A stretch of DNA of 64,000 nucleotides, from NCBI GenBank assembly GCA_022605405.1, contig JABYQQ010000012.1, positions 806,001 through 870,000 of the forward strand. The letters are read 5' to 3'. Under the pieces are notes generated by a model. It ran no database searches. It saw nothing but the letters and a program-made list of their open reading frames with translations, and was not told where the DNA came from. This document shows positions 44,030 to 55,848 of the stretch, piece after piece. Both the position numbers and the translations under genes were made by a program. Source of the DNA: Earliella scabrosa. Its lineage: Eukaryota > Basidiomycota > Agaricomycetes > Polyporales > Polyporaceae. How positions within the stretch are numbered: position 1 is the stretch's first letter; each line of letters begins with the position of its first letter.

Positions 44030-46660
44030 ATGAGTTTTTTGGCCTCCCATCAACGTCCCTACGACTCCCTTTCCCACCCCGACCTCCCCCAGCACCCCCC
44101 GATCCACCCCGCCCACCCCGCCCGCCTCTCCATGCACGCCCTCGCCTCCTTCGACTCCCTTCCCCCGCCCTCCTTCTCCCCCGTCCCCGACCCTTCCATG
44201 CAATCTAATCCGCCCCAGCCATCCCACGTCTCCGATCGCTCGCATATCTCTTTGCCGAAAGTCGGTCAGACACGGTGCTGTATGTCTTGCCCCATATGCC
44301 CCAGCGATCGTTCATCGATCGATTCCTCCTCCGTCCTTTGTTCCGTCTCCGTGCTGACCCTTCCTGATCATCATAGACTGGATGCTCCTCACCTCCGACT
44401 TGACTTTTCTCTACCTCGATCCCGTCCTTGCAAGTCATCTTGGCGAACAAGCCGACCTCCTCATAGGCAAGCCCCTGCTCGCCTATGTCCATCCCGAAGA
44501 GCAGGGCTCCGCAAAAGTCGACATCGGAGGTGTGTTGGAGAGCCGGACTTTGCATGGCAGTGTCACTCGGTGAGTCCCCCATCCTTCCGCCACCCTTCTC
44601 TCGTGCTGAGCGCGTGCGTTCAGCGTCCGCTACTCCCGGCTTTCGCGCATCCGCAGATTGCTAGGCTACGATGGGCCGGGGCCGGACTGGATGGACGCGG
44701 ACAAGGTCTCTTTTGACGAGAGCTACATGGCGGTCGACATCGTCACCAATTACGCGGCAGACGGGCTGGTGCTTTGTTTCATGCACGCCATAGTCGACCT
44801 GACACCACGCGACAACGACGAGCATCACAAGACGGGCTGGACGAACTGGTGCGGCACCCCGAACATGTCCGTGGAGCAGATACAGCTCCTGTACAGCCGC
44901 CTGCAGAGCACCATTCCACAGCCACTCACAGTATCCCGCGTGTTCCAAGTTCTGCTGAACCAGCCCAACAGACCGCTCTATCTGAGTTGGCCTTCGGAGC
45001 GCCCGGGAGAGCCGACGTCGAAGGACTTCGCAAGGCTTGCCGAGGATGTTCAAATCAGCAGCTCCGATACAGGCGCCAAAACCAGCTGCACTAGGAGGTA
45101 CAAGGCGTGTCAGCTTATGGAGTTCTCAATGGGTGACAAGCGGGAAGTGGAGAGTATATTTATTCCTCATGGTACGTGCTCGGTCTTGGTCCCTCGCGCG
45201 TCCGCTGCTTGACCTGTACTGCCTCAGGCGCTATTATCTTCGCATGTCACAAAATCAGTTCATATCCTCGCGACGGCATCGTTGGCAGCAGCGGGATACC
45301 ACAGCTAGGGTACCACTCCGGCAATTACGCACGTCAAGGGAACGCCCAGTACTACGACCCGCATCCTCAAAACCTCCCCCAGGGCCCCCACCTCTCTTCG
45401 CTCCATCCCTACAACTACCAGTCTCAACCGTCCATGTCGTCTTCCTACCCACCCACCTGGTTGAATATGGAGGCATCGGCGTCGCCCACCCAGTACGCCC
45501 AGTGGGCTCCCAGCTCTTTTCCCAGTGGCGCTCCCGTCAGCAGCCTTCGCTCGTCTTCGTATGCTCCCCCGCCTGCCCCGAGCCCCGCGCACCAGTGGTC
45601 GTCGCACACGCCGTCGTATATGGATGCTGGTTCACCAATCTCTCCGGTCGGCCCCTCCGAACCCAGTCCAACCAACGTACAGTACCAGGCATCCGTCAAG
45701 CCGGAACCTGAGGAGCCGCCTCCCCCGTCCCCTCCCATCGACCAAGTCCCTGCCCCTCGGTCCGGGCGACGGAATAATAGGGAACAGTACAATGGAGGGA
45801 GGACCGCCGGTAATCCGCCTGTAGGTGTGACGAAATGCGCGAGTTGTAAGGCCACGCATAGTCCGGAATGGAGGAAAGGCCCTAGCGGTAAGAAGGACCT
45901 CTGCAATGCGTGAGTACATGTTTGTTGCATATGGTCATCCCGGTGCTCACTACGTTTTCGGCCGTGTGTGCGAAGTTGCGGTTTGCGTTTCGCGAGGTCA
46001 CGCGCGAAAAAGGAAGGCAACAACCAGCGCCGTCGGAAGGATCGCGCCATGAGCACGTTGTCCACGAAGCCCGACCCGTCTCCTTCCGCATCTCCGGTTA
46101 GCGCCTCATACCCGACGATGCGGCGAGGGAGTTATTTCGAAGAAGGCTCCTTTCTCTCGACATCATCGGCAGGATCAGGCTCTGGGAACGACAGTTTCTC
46201 GCATGCACCCAGCTTCGAAGGCTTGACGCCATCACCATCGCCCCCGTCTGGGGGCATGCACTACGCCGCCGGCCAGTCTGTGAACTACAATCCCTCTATG
46301 CAGGCAGAGGGCAGGCCAAGTTTCGGCGGACATCCGAATCCGTACTACGCTCTTGCACCATCCCAGTCAAGCCTCCCGCAGTCCGGGCTCCCGCACCTTT
46401 CCAACAACGCGCACGGCCTTCCCCCCGTGCGGCTGGACCCCATCGTCCCGTTCCCCAGTCGCTTGTCCCCGCTCATGTCTCCCTCGTCGCCCGCGTCGAA
46501 CTCGCCGTTAAGCGCGGGCCTGTCGGCTGCGTCGTACGAGCGCGACAAGCGTCATGAGCGGGAGCCGGAGCACCTCATGCTGCAGGCCCCGCTCGGGCCA
46601 GAGCAGTCGTACCGCATGGGCAAGCCGCCTGGCTACATGACGCGGGACGCACCGTTCTGA
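44030..46660 (+). CDS. PAS-GATA transcription factor, WC-2-like
   Basis: Exons 44030-44279, 44377-44569, 44624-45171, 45228-45909 and 45976-46660 give 785 residues. After a Pro/His/Ser-rich N-terminus, a PAS-like region runs from about residue 84 (WMLLTSDLTFLYLDPVLASH, LLAYVHPEEQG) to about 190. The GATA finger is split by the last intron: CASCKATHSPEWRKGPSGKK, then DLCNACGLRFARSRAKKEG, with an 18-residue loop as in White Collar proteins, plus a basic NQRRRKDRA tail. No LOV cysteine motif (NCRFLQ) is present, so it should not bind flavin itself. WC-2 pairs with the blue-light receptor WC-1; in mushrooms such pairs control light-induced fruiting. The WC-2 identity is likely but other PAS-GATA factors exist. 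Confidence 0.82.
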
Positions 46661-47867
46661 CCTGCTCGGTCCCCATGGCCGCGACACCCCTTCCTCCTCC
46701 CCTGTCCTCACTCGCGCAAGTTCTCGTTTATATTCGTATTTCCCCTCCCCCAATTGGTGTTTGATGAAAGGGGACGTCGCATTCCGAAGCACCTCCTCCC
46801 TCCATCCTCCATCCCGTGTAGCGTTTGCATGCTTGGCATGTCTGTCTGTGTTCATGGTCACTCGCCCCTTTACCTCCCACCCACGGTATTTATCCGCTGT
46901 ATTCCCACCACGCTGCATCCCCCAAGTCACGATCCAAATGTCTCCTTGCAATCGCCCCCGGAACCCTACAAACCACTAGTTCTTATGAGTCATTGTGTAC
47001 TGTAATAATTTCAGGCTGAAATGGTAGAGTCGGTGGTCGCTGTGTATCCTACACCTCGAGGTCCAGGTCCGCATGCTCGAAGCTTGAACGTGAACACCCA
47101 GCTCTCAGCGCTCGACACTCAACAAGAAAACCTGGCTGGGTGGTCCCTCCGCCCTGCGCGCCAAGCCGCCGCGTTCTTCGCGTCTGCGGTCACCGCTCGA
47201 GGCGCGTTCGGCGGTGGTGGATCGAGGGATCTTGTTGGTCCACCAGTGCGCTCGCATGCTTTACGGCATCGCAGCCTCCCCGAGACTCCGAGAGATGCGC
47301 GCGCACGGCCCCCCACACTTTTAGCACCTGCGAAAATGGCAGGTCTGACGTCGTTGACAGGGAACAGCGAATGGTGGATGGTTCGCGAGCATGCGGGTAC
47401 CGGTCCTCCCCACCCACGTCGGCTGCTATCTGACTGGGAAGCTCTCAAGGCGGCCGGATCGAGATCGCTCGCTCGCTGGGCCGAGGAGAGTTGTGTGCAC
47501 CGTTCCTGAGCGAACGAGCGAGCGAGCGAGGAGGGTTTAAAGAGGGAAGCAGCGTGCTACGCGCGGATTGTGCGGCGGCGCTGCCACTGTCCGATGCGCC
47601 CGACAGCGTCTCTTACGCAAGGGCGGTAAGTAAGGATTCTACGCGCCGCCCCGCGAGGAACGCTCGATGCGGCGGGCGCGACGCGACGCGTCCAATGACG
47701 TGTTATCACGTGGGCGGCGCGCTGGTGGCGTAGTGACGGGCGCTTCTGTTACTCGATCTGGGATCAATGGGCGCAAGGTCGACTCATATTCAGACGACCA
47801 TCTCACTCCGCCGCTCCCCTCTGCCCTTTGAGCGACAACCTGCAACGCACGGAGTGCGCGCTGAGCT
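46661..47867. other. Intergenic, no gene seen
   Basis: 3' flank of the PAS-GATA gene and promoter of SDS22. A short GAGC repeat (GCGAGCGAGCGAGCGAGG) lies near 47514-47531. No supported gene. Confidence 0.55.
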
Positions 47868-49443
47868 ATGAGCGACCCTGCGACGACACATGAAGCGACT
47901 GGCGCCGCGGCGCAAGACGCTGCTCAAGGTCCGAACGGCAGTACGGATGTGCCCGCAACGCGGTCGGTCCACCCCAATGATCTCCTGTGAGGAGTTCCTT
48001 CACCTCATTTATATGCATTGTGGCGCAGGGAGAAGAACGCACGGGTGGAAGTCGTGCAGCGGCCTGCGCCTGGAGACGCCTCGAGTGACGAGGAGGACGA
48101 GGAGGGCCAGGAGGAAGGTGTGGAGGATTCCCAGATCCTCGAGGACCTGCCGGACGAGACGGAGGTGCGTGGATTGTGGGGTCCCGTCGCTCGGTCGTCG
48201 GTGCAGGTTGTGTGACGGGTGTGGTTGCTAGGACATCGACCTGAATCACTCCCGGTTGAACTCTGCGAGCGTGGACAAGCTTGGGCTTCCCCGATTCAAG
48301 GATCACCTGAAGCGGCTCTGTCTCCGGCAGAACTTCATATCGCACCTGGACCCTCAGATATTCGGCCCACTTGCGCGACTTGAGGATTTGGATCTGTACG
48401 ACAACAAGATCAAGCATGTCGGCACGGCGTTCAACAACCTGGCGAATCTCGTGTGAGTGCTCTTTCTTTGGCGGTGATTATCAGCTCACACGAGTCGCGC
48501 CCAGTACGCTAGACTTGTCCTACAATCTGATCAAACATGTTCCTGACGAGCTGGAGAAGCATCTGACTTCCCTTAGGACTATCTTCTTCGTTCAGAATAA
48601 GATCTCCCACATTCAGAACCTGAGCGGGTTCGCCGCGACCTTGAGGAGTCTTGAGCTTGGGGGGAACCGGATCCGAGTGAGTATCTCGGAGTCTCTTAGC
48701 CTTCGATCCATTCACCGGGATCCGCTGTCAGAAAATTGAGGGTCTCGATGCTCTCGTGAATCTCGAGGAGCTCTGGCTCGGAAAGAACAAAATCGCGAAG
48801 TTGGAGGTGAGCGAAATAAGCGCTCTGAACCGCCGTCCCTGCCTAATCGTCCATAGAATCTAGATAACCTCAAGAAGCTACGGATCCTTTCAATACAATC
48901 GAATCGTATCACGAAGCTGGAAGGCCTGGAGAACCTCGAGAACCTCGAGGAGCTGTATCTCAGCCATAACGGCATCCCTCGTCTCGAGGGGCTTGAGAAG
49001 AACGTAAGACTGCCGCGTGTATCTGGGACCCTGCCAAAATTGAACGCTCCTTTCCCAGCCAAAATTGCGGACGTTGGATGTTGGGAACAACTTCATCGAG
49101 CGGCTCGAAAACATAGCTCACCTCACGAACCTGGAAGAACTTTGGGTAGGTATCCGACCGACTGACAATTGTTCAGATGATTGCTCATGAGATTGATACG
49201 TACCAGATCAACGATAACAAGATTGCAACGTTCCAGGATGTCGAACCGCAGCTGAAGCACATACAAACGCTAGAGACGATCTATTTGGAGCGCAATCCCG
49301 TGCAAGCTGCAGAAGGCGCAGCTTACAGACGGAAGATCATCCTCATGCTGCCGCAAATACAGCAGCTGGACGCAACGTGCGTAGGCACATGCTTGTGTTC
49401 GACCCTTCGCTGACGGTGTTTCAGGTATGTGAGGCAGTCATAG
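47868..49443 (+). CDS. SDS22: Protein phosphatase 1 regulatory subunit Sds22 (PPP1R7)
   Basis: Nine exons (47868-47986, 48029-48164, 48232-48452, 48505-48676, 48732-48806, 48857-49003, 49059-49145, 49207-49376, 49425-49443) give 381 residues. An acidic N-terminus (about residues 55-85) precedes SDS22-type leucine-rich repeats of 22 residues, for example LDLYDNKIKHVG, LWLGKNKIAKLENLDNLKKL, LSIQSNRITKLEGLENLENL and LYLSHNGIPRLEGLEK, and an LRR cap ending NPVQAAEGAAYRRKIILML. Sds22 binds the catalytic subunit of protein phosphatase 1 and is needed for its maturation and mitotic roles. The last exon contributes only six residues. Splice phases agree at all eight junctions. Confidence 0.94.
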
Positions 49444-50194
49444 AACGCAACCCCACCTGTTCCGCGTTGCCGGGGAGACACTTTGTCCGGGCTGTCGTCA
49501 CGGACCTTCGAATGCGACAACCCTGTTGTTCTTTGTAACACACGCACACTGCCACCAACACTGTATATCAGATCTCTCAGGGACACGATCGAGCTTGCCC
49601 ACACCGATCGTGCTCGGGCGAATCTGGGAGATGCACCTCGCGATCGTTCCACGATTGACGATTCGCGCTGTTGATCGCACGGCCAGCTCTGGAGCGAACC
49701 TACTTTGTTCTGCGAGCTCCGGGGGAAGATGGGAACCACCGGCGGGCGAGCGGACTGGAATGCGCGATATGCTGCAAGGAGGAGGAGCCCGTCCTCGACT
49801 CGGATCTTTCCCTTAGTCTAATTCTGCTTGGCTCCGGGAACATGACGTCTGTCGGTCAGCAGCGTTTGTGGGGAGCGCACAACATATTAGGGCACTCGCA
49901 TGTCTGACTAGCGCTGCGGTGCAGATCCTCGGTAATGAACAGGGAGGGGCAAAGAGGCCGGCGCCGTGTGCATTCGAAATCGCGAGACGCGTCGCAGTGC
50001 GGCGTGCTAATGGAACGCGCGAAGCGAGACGCGTTGTTTGTGCGTGTTTGTAATCCCACTTTTGGAAGCCTGCGCCACGCGAGCGCTATCTCCCCATCTC
50101 CGACATTCCTTCGGTAGTCGCCTTGCCCTTCACCTTCATCTCCCCGTACCAGCCCAGACCTCAGGCTCAACCCCTACCTACAACCGGACGAAGC
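49444..50194. other. Intergenic, no gene seen
   Basis: 3' flank of SDS22 and promoter/leader of the CCDC174-like gene. No coding signal. Confidence 0.6.
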
Positions 50195-51555
50195 ATGGCG
50201 TCAGGAGTGTCTAGCGCCACACTTCTTAATCTCAACGCAGAAGTTCTGAAGATTCAGGAGAGCGTGAACAAGAACAAGGCTGCTGGGCGCGTCGTCGTCG
50301 GAGGCATCAAGAGACCAGACAAGGTATGTCCACCCTTCATCTCCGTCTCACGGCAACGCTCAGGGAGCGTTGCTTACACGCCACACAGAAGCCGTCGAGA
50401 TGGATGATGAGCAACGCCGGAGTGCAAGGGCGCGCTGCGCGGGACATCCTATACGAGGAAGAGAACAAGCTTGATGTGGATGCGCGCATAGCCAGACTTA
50501 GAGTCAAAGCGAAAGCCTACGGGAAGATGAAGAAGGGGAAGAGTGGCGGCTACAGTGAGGAGCAGCGCAAGAACTTCTTGACGGACGTGAGTTTCTCCCG
50601 TGATGCTGAACGATCCTGTGGCTCAGTAATGCAGTTCGATAGGATGTCCCCCGACCTTTATGAATCCGGAAGCGACGACGAGGATGAGTCCTTGACCGTT
50701 CCTGAACGCCCGTCCGGCATAGATGATGATCCCATAATTGAGTACGTAGACGAACTGGGTCGAACTCGTACTAGTCGACGCTCCGATGTGCCCCCTGAAT
50801 TCCTTCCGGACGCTGTGAGGGATGATGATCACAAGGATGAGTGAGTGGAGCCCTACATATGCTAATTGTCTCATCTCACTGACGTCGTCTACTCGCTTAG
50901 CTCAGACGCCATCTGTGAGTTCATTAGCTATCGACCATCCTAATACCTCTGACACGTTCTAGACAATGTTGAGGGGTGGTTTCCAACTTATGAGCCCGAC
51001 GCTGACCGCCAGCGGGCTATCAAGGAGAAGTTCGCGGAGGACGAAAACACCAACACCCACTATGATGCCACCCGCGAAGTGCGGACCAAGGGCGCAGCCT
51101 ACTACCAGTTCTCGCCAGACGAGTCAACCCGCGGGCAGCAACAGAAGAATATCGCCGAAATCCATGGAGAGGCACGGCAGATACGAGAGGAGCTGAAGGC
51201 GAAGGACGAGCGGGTAGAGGGGATGCAAGCCGAAGAATCAAATGCTGCTTCAGCGAAGAGTTTGGCCATGGCAAAGCGCAAGAGGGATCTAGAGGAGCGG
51301 AGGAAGGCCGTGGAAGCGAAGAGGCGGAAGAAAGGCAAGGAGGACGACTCGGCAAACAAGTCAGCATCCCCAGCACCTATGCCTGGCAGTGCGGACCGCA
51401 CCGGCGTACCTCCTCCACCCAGCTCGGATCCTTTCGCGATGCTCGAATCGCAAAACAGGAACACGCAGTCGGAGTTGGGCAACCCACTGCTTCAGGCCGC
51501 GGACGAACTGCTAGCACAAGTCGAGCAGCAGATGCTGAAGGGCAAAGCTCGTTAA
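50195..51555 (+). CDS. CCDC174: CCDC174-like coiled-coil protein
   Basis: Exons 50195-50323, 50389-50586, 50635-50840, 50901-50914 and 50963-51555 give 379 residues. Exon 4 is a 14 nt micro-exon. Features shared with the CCDC174/DUF4078 family are the acidic segment SPDLYESGSDDEDESL, IIEYVDELGRTRTS, the TKGAAYYQFSPDESTRGQQQ block and a strongly charged C-terminal coiled coil (KRKRDLEERRKAVEAKRRKK), where a nuclear signal is also likely. The vertebrate protein is nuclear and associates with RNA-processing factors. Family assignment is by pattern and moderate. Its stop lies 43 bp from the stop of the convergent hydrolase gene. Confidence 0.75.
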
Positions 51556-51598
51556 GCGGTCTCTGTGAGTACATCTGATTCGCGAGCTCGCATTCCTC

Positions 51599-52648
51599 CT
51601 AATCTTGTACTGACCCTCTAGCCTCTTTGACGAGGCGTTCAGGACATATCAAGCTATACCTTCCCCCGTCCTGCACGTACTTGACATGCTCTTCACCCCG
51701 TCTAATCATCCTACCCTTGACCTGCTCCCTGCCCTCTATGACGTCTATCATGAACGCCTTGGTCGTTTGCAAGACCTCGAACGCCGAGCCCATAGCGGTC
51801 TTGTGCCCACAATTCACCTTGGCCTCGTCGCTGGTGTCGGAAGCGGAGGCCTGCACCAGCGTTACGAGCGCATCGACCGTCGCCAACCACTGGACGATGC
51901 TTCCTTCGTTCGGAAAGATGATCGGATCCCATTCGTACAGCGTGTCGCCGACGTAGAGCATGCCCTCCTCTTCATCCCACAAGGCAAGCTCGTCGGGCGT
52001 ATGCCCAGGCGTGTGAAGCAGCTTGATACCCAGCGGTTGACCGTCTCTGGACAGGATAGGGTCGAGATGTGGGCGGAGGGACGGCGTATACGAGGGTGTG
52101 GGGATCTCGAGACTTTCGCAGAGGGAGTTCGTGGGGAGCTGTGCGGGCGAGAGGAACACAGGATCGTAGCCCGATGCTATGACAGGCGAGTCATGCGCGA
52201 ACTCTTCAACGCCGACTGTACCGCCACGCCGTCAGCTGCAGCCCACCTGCCCCTTCTCCAGATAACGCGACGTACGGATGTGGTCAAAATGACAGTGGCT
52301 CAGCACCACGACGTACTCCATCTCCCCTCCCGGATTCAATGGTCGTTTGTCATTGTCCTCCACCGGCACGCGCTCGATGAAGTTGCGCAGACTTGTGACC
52401 TTGGCGTCGGGGTCGCGCGGCTTCCCGCCACAGCCAGTGTCGAGGATTACGATCGTGCGTGCGGCGGGGACGAGTTTGACGTAGATGAACGGCTCCTCGC
52501 GGTACTCATCGTCCTCGACAATGAGGAAGGTGCTCCGAGTGAGGCGGCGTGCTGAGAATGCAGTGCGTTCGCCGCTTGCCGTTGTGGACGAGGATATCCC
52601 CGGGCCTGCACCTTGGTGTTCGCCAGATGTCGTCGTTATTTTGCACAT
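51599..52648 (-). CDS. Metallo-beta-lactamase-fold hydrolase
   Basis: Two exons (52648-52276, 52215-51599) give 329 residues. The zinc signature is present: HCHFDH after a strand (EYVVVLS), LLHTPGHTPDELALWDEEEG and LYVGDTLYEWDP, then a later His in NCGHKT. This is the MBL-fold of glyoxalase II-like and other hydrolases; the substrate cannot be told. The 61 bp intron cuts just after HFDHI: the only choice that keeps frame is donor GTACGT at 52275 and acceptor ending 52216. The N-terminal 35 residues are Ser/Thr-rich and the start is less certain. The gene is convergent with the CCDC174-like gene and downstream of MOCS2A on the same strand, 216 bp away. Confidence 0.85.
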
Positions 52649-52864
52649 CCTTCGTCGTCGTGTCGTTGTTAGCTACGTCGCCGGATCGATGGGTGAGAGA
52701 TAAGGTGAAACTGCGTGAGAGTAGCATGACCTTAGTACATAGTACAGCGCTCCGAAGCTGACCGTGAAACTGCTTCAACGGTAGCATGTAGGTAATGTGC
52801 TGGACTTGGGCTGTGCACCCTTTCTCTGCCTCTGGCATGTGTTGTTCGCAAATACATCCGGTGA

Positions 52865-53240
52865 TCACCCGCCAGACACCGGACATATCACCGCAACCTC
52901 CTCCCCGCCACGAAGCACGACAGCAGATGGATCTTCCACCATCTCCGCGTCGACCGCCCACGAGCTCTGCTCGAGCACCGATTCCAATTTCGTGTTCGGA
53001 TGCCTCGAGACCAGCAGCGCCGCGAGGTCTGAAAGCGGTAGACCTAGCGTGTTAACATCCACCGATCAGTACTCAGTGTGTATGTTGAGGACATTCGTGC
53101 CGGTTCTTAAGCTTACTATGCACGACTGCATCGCCGCTCGCTCGCGACGGCAGTTCGACCTCCTCTGTGGTCAGACCTGTTGCTGTGGAAGCAGCGGCAA
53201 AGTAGAGGACCGTTACGGACGTCTTGCGCGGGGCGGACAT
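52865..53240 (-). CDS. MOCS2A: Molybdopterin synthase sulfur carrier subunit (MoaD/MOCS2A)
   Basis: Two exons (53240-53117, 53043-52865) give 100 residues. The start VTVLYFAAASTATGL, the middle LPLSDLAALLVSRHP, then VDAEMVEDPSAVVLRGGEEVAVICPVSGG are typical of the ubiquitin-like MoaD family. The C-terminal Gly-Gly carries the thiocarboxylate that donates sulfur to precursor Z in molybdenum cofactor synthesis. The intron splits at HS|LPLS (donor GTAAGC). Length is normal for eukaryotic small subunits. Unlike mammals, no overlapping large-subunit frame is visible here. Confidence 0.92.
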
Positions 53241-53527
53241 GATGGTACGGAGCAAAGCCAGCGAGCGAATTCTGCCAGTGCGGCGTGCTGAGTCGGCCCC
53301 GCGGTCGCTCTCGGGCACGGTGGGATGGAACTTGCAAACTACAGCAATGTCATTCGTGGTCATAAAGCAATCGTGCAAATCGTAAGCACCGTCCAGTGAC
53401 AGTCGGCGAGACCCATATCGATACATATAAGCAACCCAGCCTCCAACCACCACCAAGCGCTAGCAAGACCGATCCAACGGCCCGAAACACAACCTCCCCG
53501 ATATCCAACGTACCCCATACTGCTCGC

Positions 53528-55596
53528 TCACCCCTGGTTCTTCCGCCAGCTCTGCAAGCTCAACAAGCCCACCACGAGCAGCGCCGTCCCCGCGCCAACG
53601 AGCCCAGGCAGGTACAGATACCACGTCCTGTCGTCGTCGCCCGACCCCAGATCCGGCTCCCTGTGCACGCTCTCGACCATCGAGCTCGACAGCTCCGCGT
53701 CCGCGTCGTCGCTCGTGTACCCGTACCCGCTCTCGCGCTTCCGCGCCCGCCTGCGCACTGGCGGCAGCTCGTCCGACGCGCGCGACACGTCGATAGTCGG
53801 CATGTCCAGGCTCTGCCTCGACTGGCCCTTCCTCCTCTGCGTCCTCTGCTGCCGCTCTCTATCCCTCTCCCGGTCCCTGTCCCTGTCTCGCTCGCGCTGC
53901 GGGGACACGACGCTCTGCGGCGGCGTGCGCGCGCGCCGCGGCCGGACGTTGAGCTCCGTCCCGCTCCCCGCGCTGCTCTCCGCCTCGGACCCGTTCGCCT
54001 CGTCCTCGGTCTCCTCCGCGGGCAGGAGCGGCACGTCCACGAGCGGGCTCAGCGCGCGGGCGCGCATGAAGAACCGCGCCGCTTGCTGCCGGTCCTTGCG
54101 CCACGCCGCGGCGCCGTCTGCGCTTGTTCCGGGCGAGTGCGCGGGCGGGCCGGATACGATGAACGGAGAGCGGAGGGACGAGAGGCCGGCGTATGAGGAT
54201 GCGAGGAGGGAGGAGGCCGTGCCTTCGAGGTAGAGCAGTCCTGCGGCCAAGAAGAGCTGCGCGAGGCCGGCTGCACCGCCCACGCGCAGGAGGTAGTACT
54301 CCGACGACCCTGGAACGGGAGGAGATGCCGATGTTGCTTGGAGTGAGGACGGGATGGCATGCGCTGTTGTTGGAGTTGCCGGCTCTAGGAGAGCGGTCTG
54401 GAGCGAAGCGGACAGAAGATCAGACTCGTCTGGTACGATCGTTTGCAGTGGCAGGTAGTGTGTTGCCAGGCGAATGGCTGCAGAAGGAAGTCGAGCTTGA
54501 TGCCACGCTCGACTGGACGGAGCACGTATGAGTGTCAGTACAAAGGTTCTTCCAGAGATCACGGAGTTCACGCACATGAAGTATTCGAACGCGTCCTCTT
54601 TGGCTTTGCGGATGTCATACAGATCCAGGGCTATCAAGACCAGGCTGGTAGGGTCCATATTGTATTGCAGTTCCACCGCGTTGTCTAACAGCCATGGGTA
54701 GACACCTGCCGGAGGTGCGGAAATATGATCCGGGACAGGCCCGACGATCATGGACGGCCAGATGATTGAGTCTGCCTTTTCGAGATGGATGGTGAGCAAC
54801 CTGCCAGAACCGGTGTGCAGAGACTCCAGAGAAGAGAAGGACGAGGCATGAGCCATGCCTTGCGTTAGTCGAGCAGGAGGAGATGTGGACAGACGCGTTC
54901 TTCGAATGTGGCGCGTATCCGAAGGAAGCCCGAGGTGCTCATCCGCAGACGAGGATATGGGGGATGAGAGTGCGGGAGAGGACAGAATGGTGTCGTCTGC
55001 GTCGGAGCCGGAGATCAGGCCGGCTTCTAGTGAGGCAGCGAAGCTGCTGGAGATCTCGGGCTCGGAGATGACAGCATAGGATGACTGCGTTGACGCGGTT
55101 GAGGTCGTGGAGGTAGTGCGTTCGCGGGCAGACAGACGGGATGGACGGGGCTCGAGCTGCCACACGGAGGCTGTGGTATCCACCTTGCCGTACAACTGAC
55201 CCTGCAACAAGGCTCAGGTCGACGTCTCAGGTTACCAGGCTCGGCTAGACTTGCCTTTACCACCGGCGGCTGGCCGCGCACGCCTGCCACGAGATAGTTC
55301 TCGTCGATGACGACCTGCAGCCGGAGTGTTGGGGCAGGGTGCAACGGAGCGAAGATCCAGAACTCACCGAGACATCTTCCTCCACTGTCTCATACGGCAG
55401 CAAGAGCAGAACGGTAGCCTGTGCGCACCTCAGCATGCCGCACTATCTCCTCCAGCGATCGGAGGGACTGACCTGGTCGTGAGACTGCGGAAACAATACA
55501 AGTGGAGGGATGTGAGGGTCCGGGACTCGTACGACGGCGAGATGGACGGACCTGATGCCACGAGTAGGACTGGTAGTGGTCGTGGAGGCTATCCAT
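53528..55596 (-). CDS. Tail-anchored protein of unknown function
   Basis: Four exons (55596-55552, 55467-55429, 55362-55255, 55201-53528) give 621 residues. The N-terminus MDSLHDHYQSYSWHQ and a strand-rich block FWIFAPLHPAPTLRLQVVID lead into a Ser-rich region, a hydrophobic helical block (LLRVGGAAGLAQLFLAAGLLYL, spanning about residues 380-400) and a long Arg-rich disordered stretch. A single C-terminal membrane segment YLPGLVGAGTALLVVGLL is followed by QSWRKNQG, so it looks tail-anchored. The third intron is GC-AG (AAG|GCAAGT). Inside exon 4 a 63 bp stretch (about 54475-54540) has intron-like ends but is in frame, so 621 or 600 residues are both possible. I recognise no family. The 5' exons are inferred from phase only. 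Confidence 0.62.
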
Positions 55597-55848
55597 GGCC
55601 GGCGGGGGCGTGCGGGGGATGGTGGTCGACGGGGAGGGAGATGAGGGGAGAGGTAGAGAAAGGCATCCGCTTGTTCTGGTGTGCCCCAACGGTTGACTCG
55701 CCGGGGAACACGACTCTAGTCGGGCGCACGTGTCCGCGCTTGGGGCAAGAGGCGATCGCGGCGCGACGCGTGCAGATCGCGTCCAGTGACTCTCCTCCGA
55801 GGCCCATCCGAGTCTGTGTCTGTGTCTGCGTCTGTCTTATCCGTGCCC
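55597..55848. promoter_or_regulatory. Divergent promoter of the tail-anchored gene and thiamine pyrophosphokinase
   Basis: Only 252 bp separate the two start codons, so both genes must be driven from this segment or from within each other's leader. No TATA box is evident. Confidence 0.5.
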
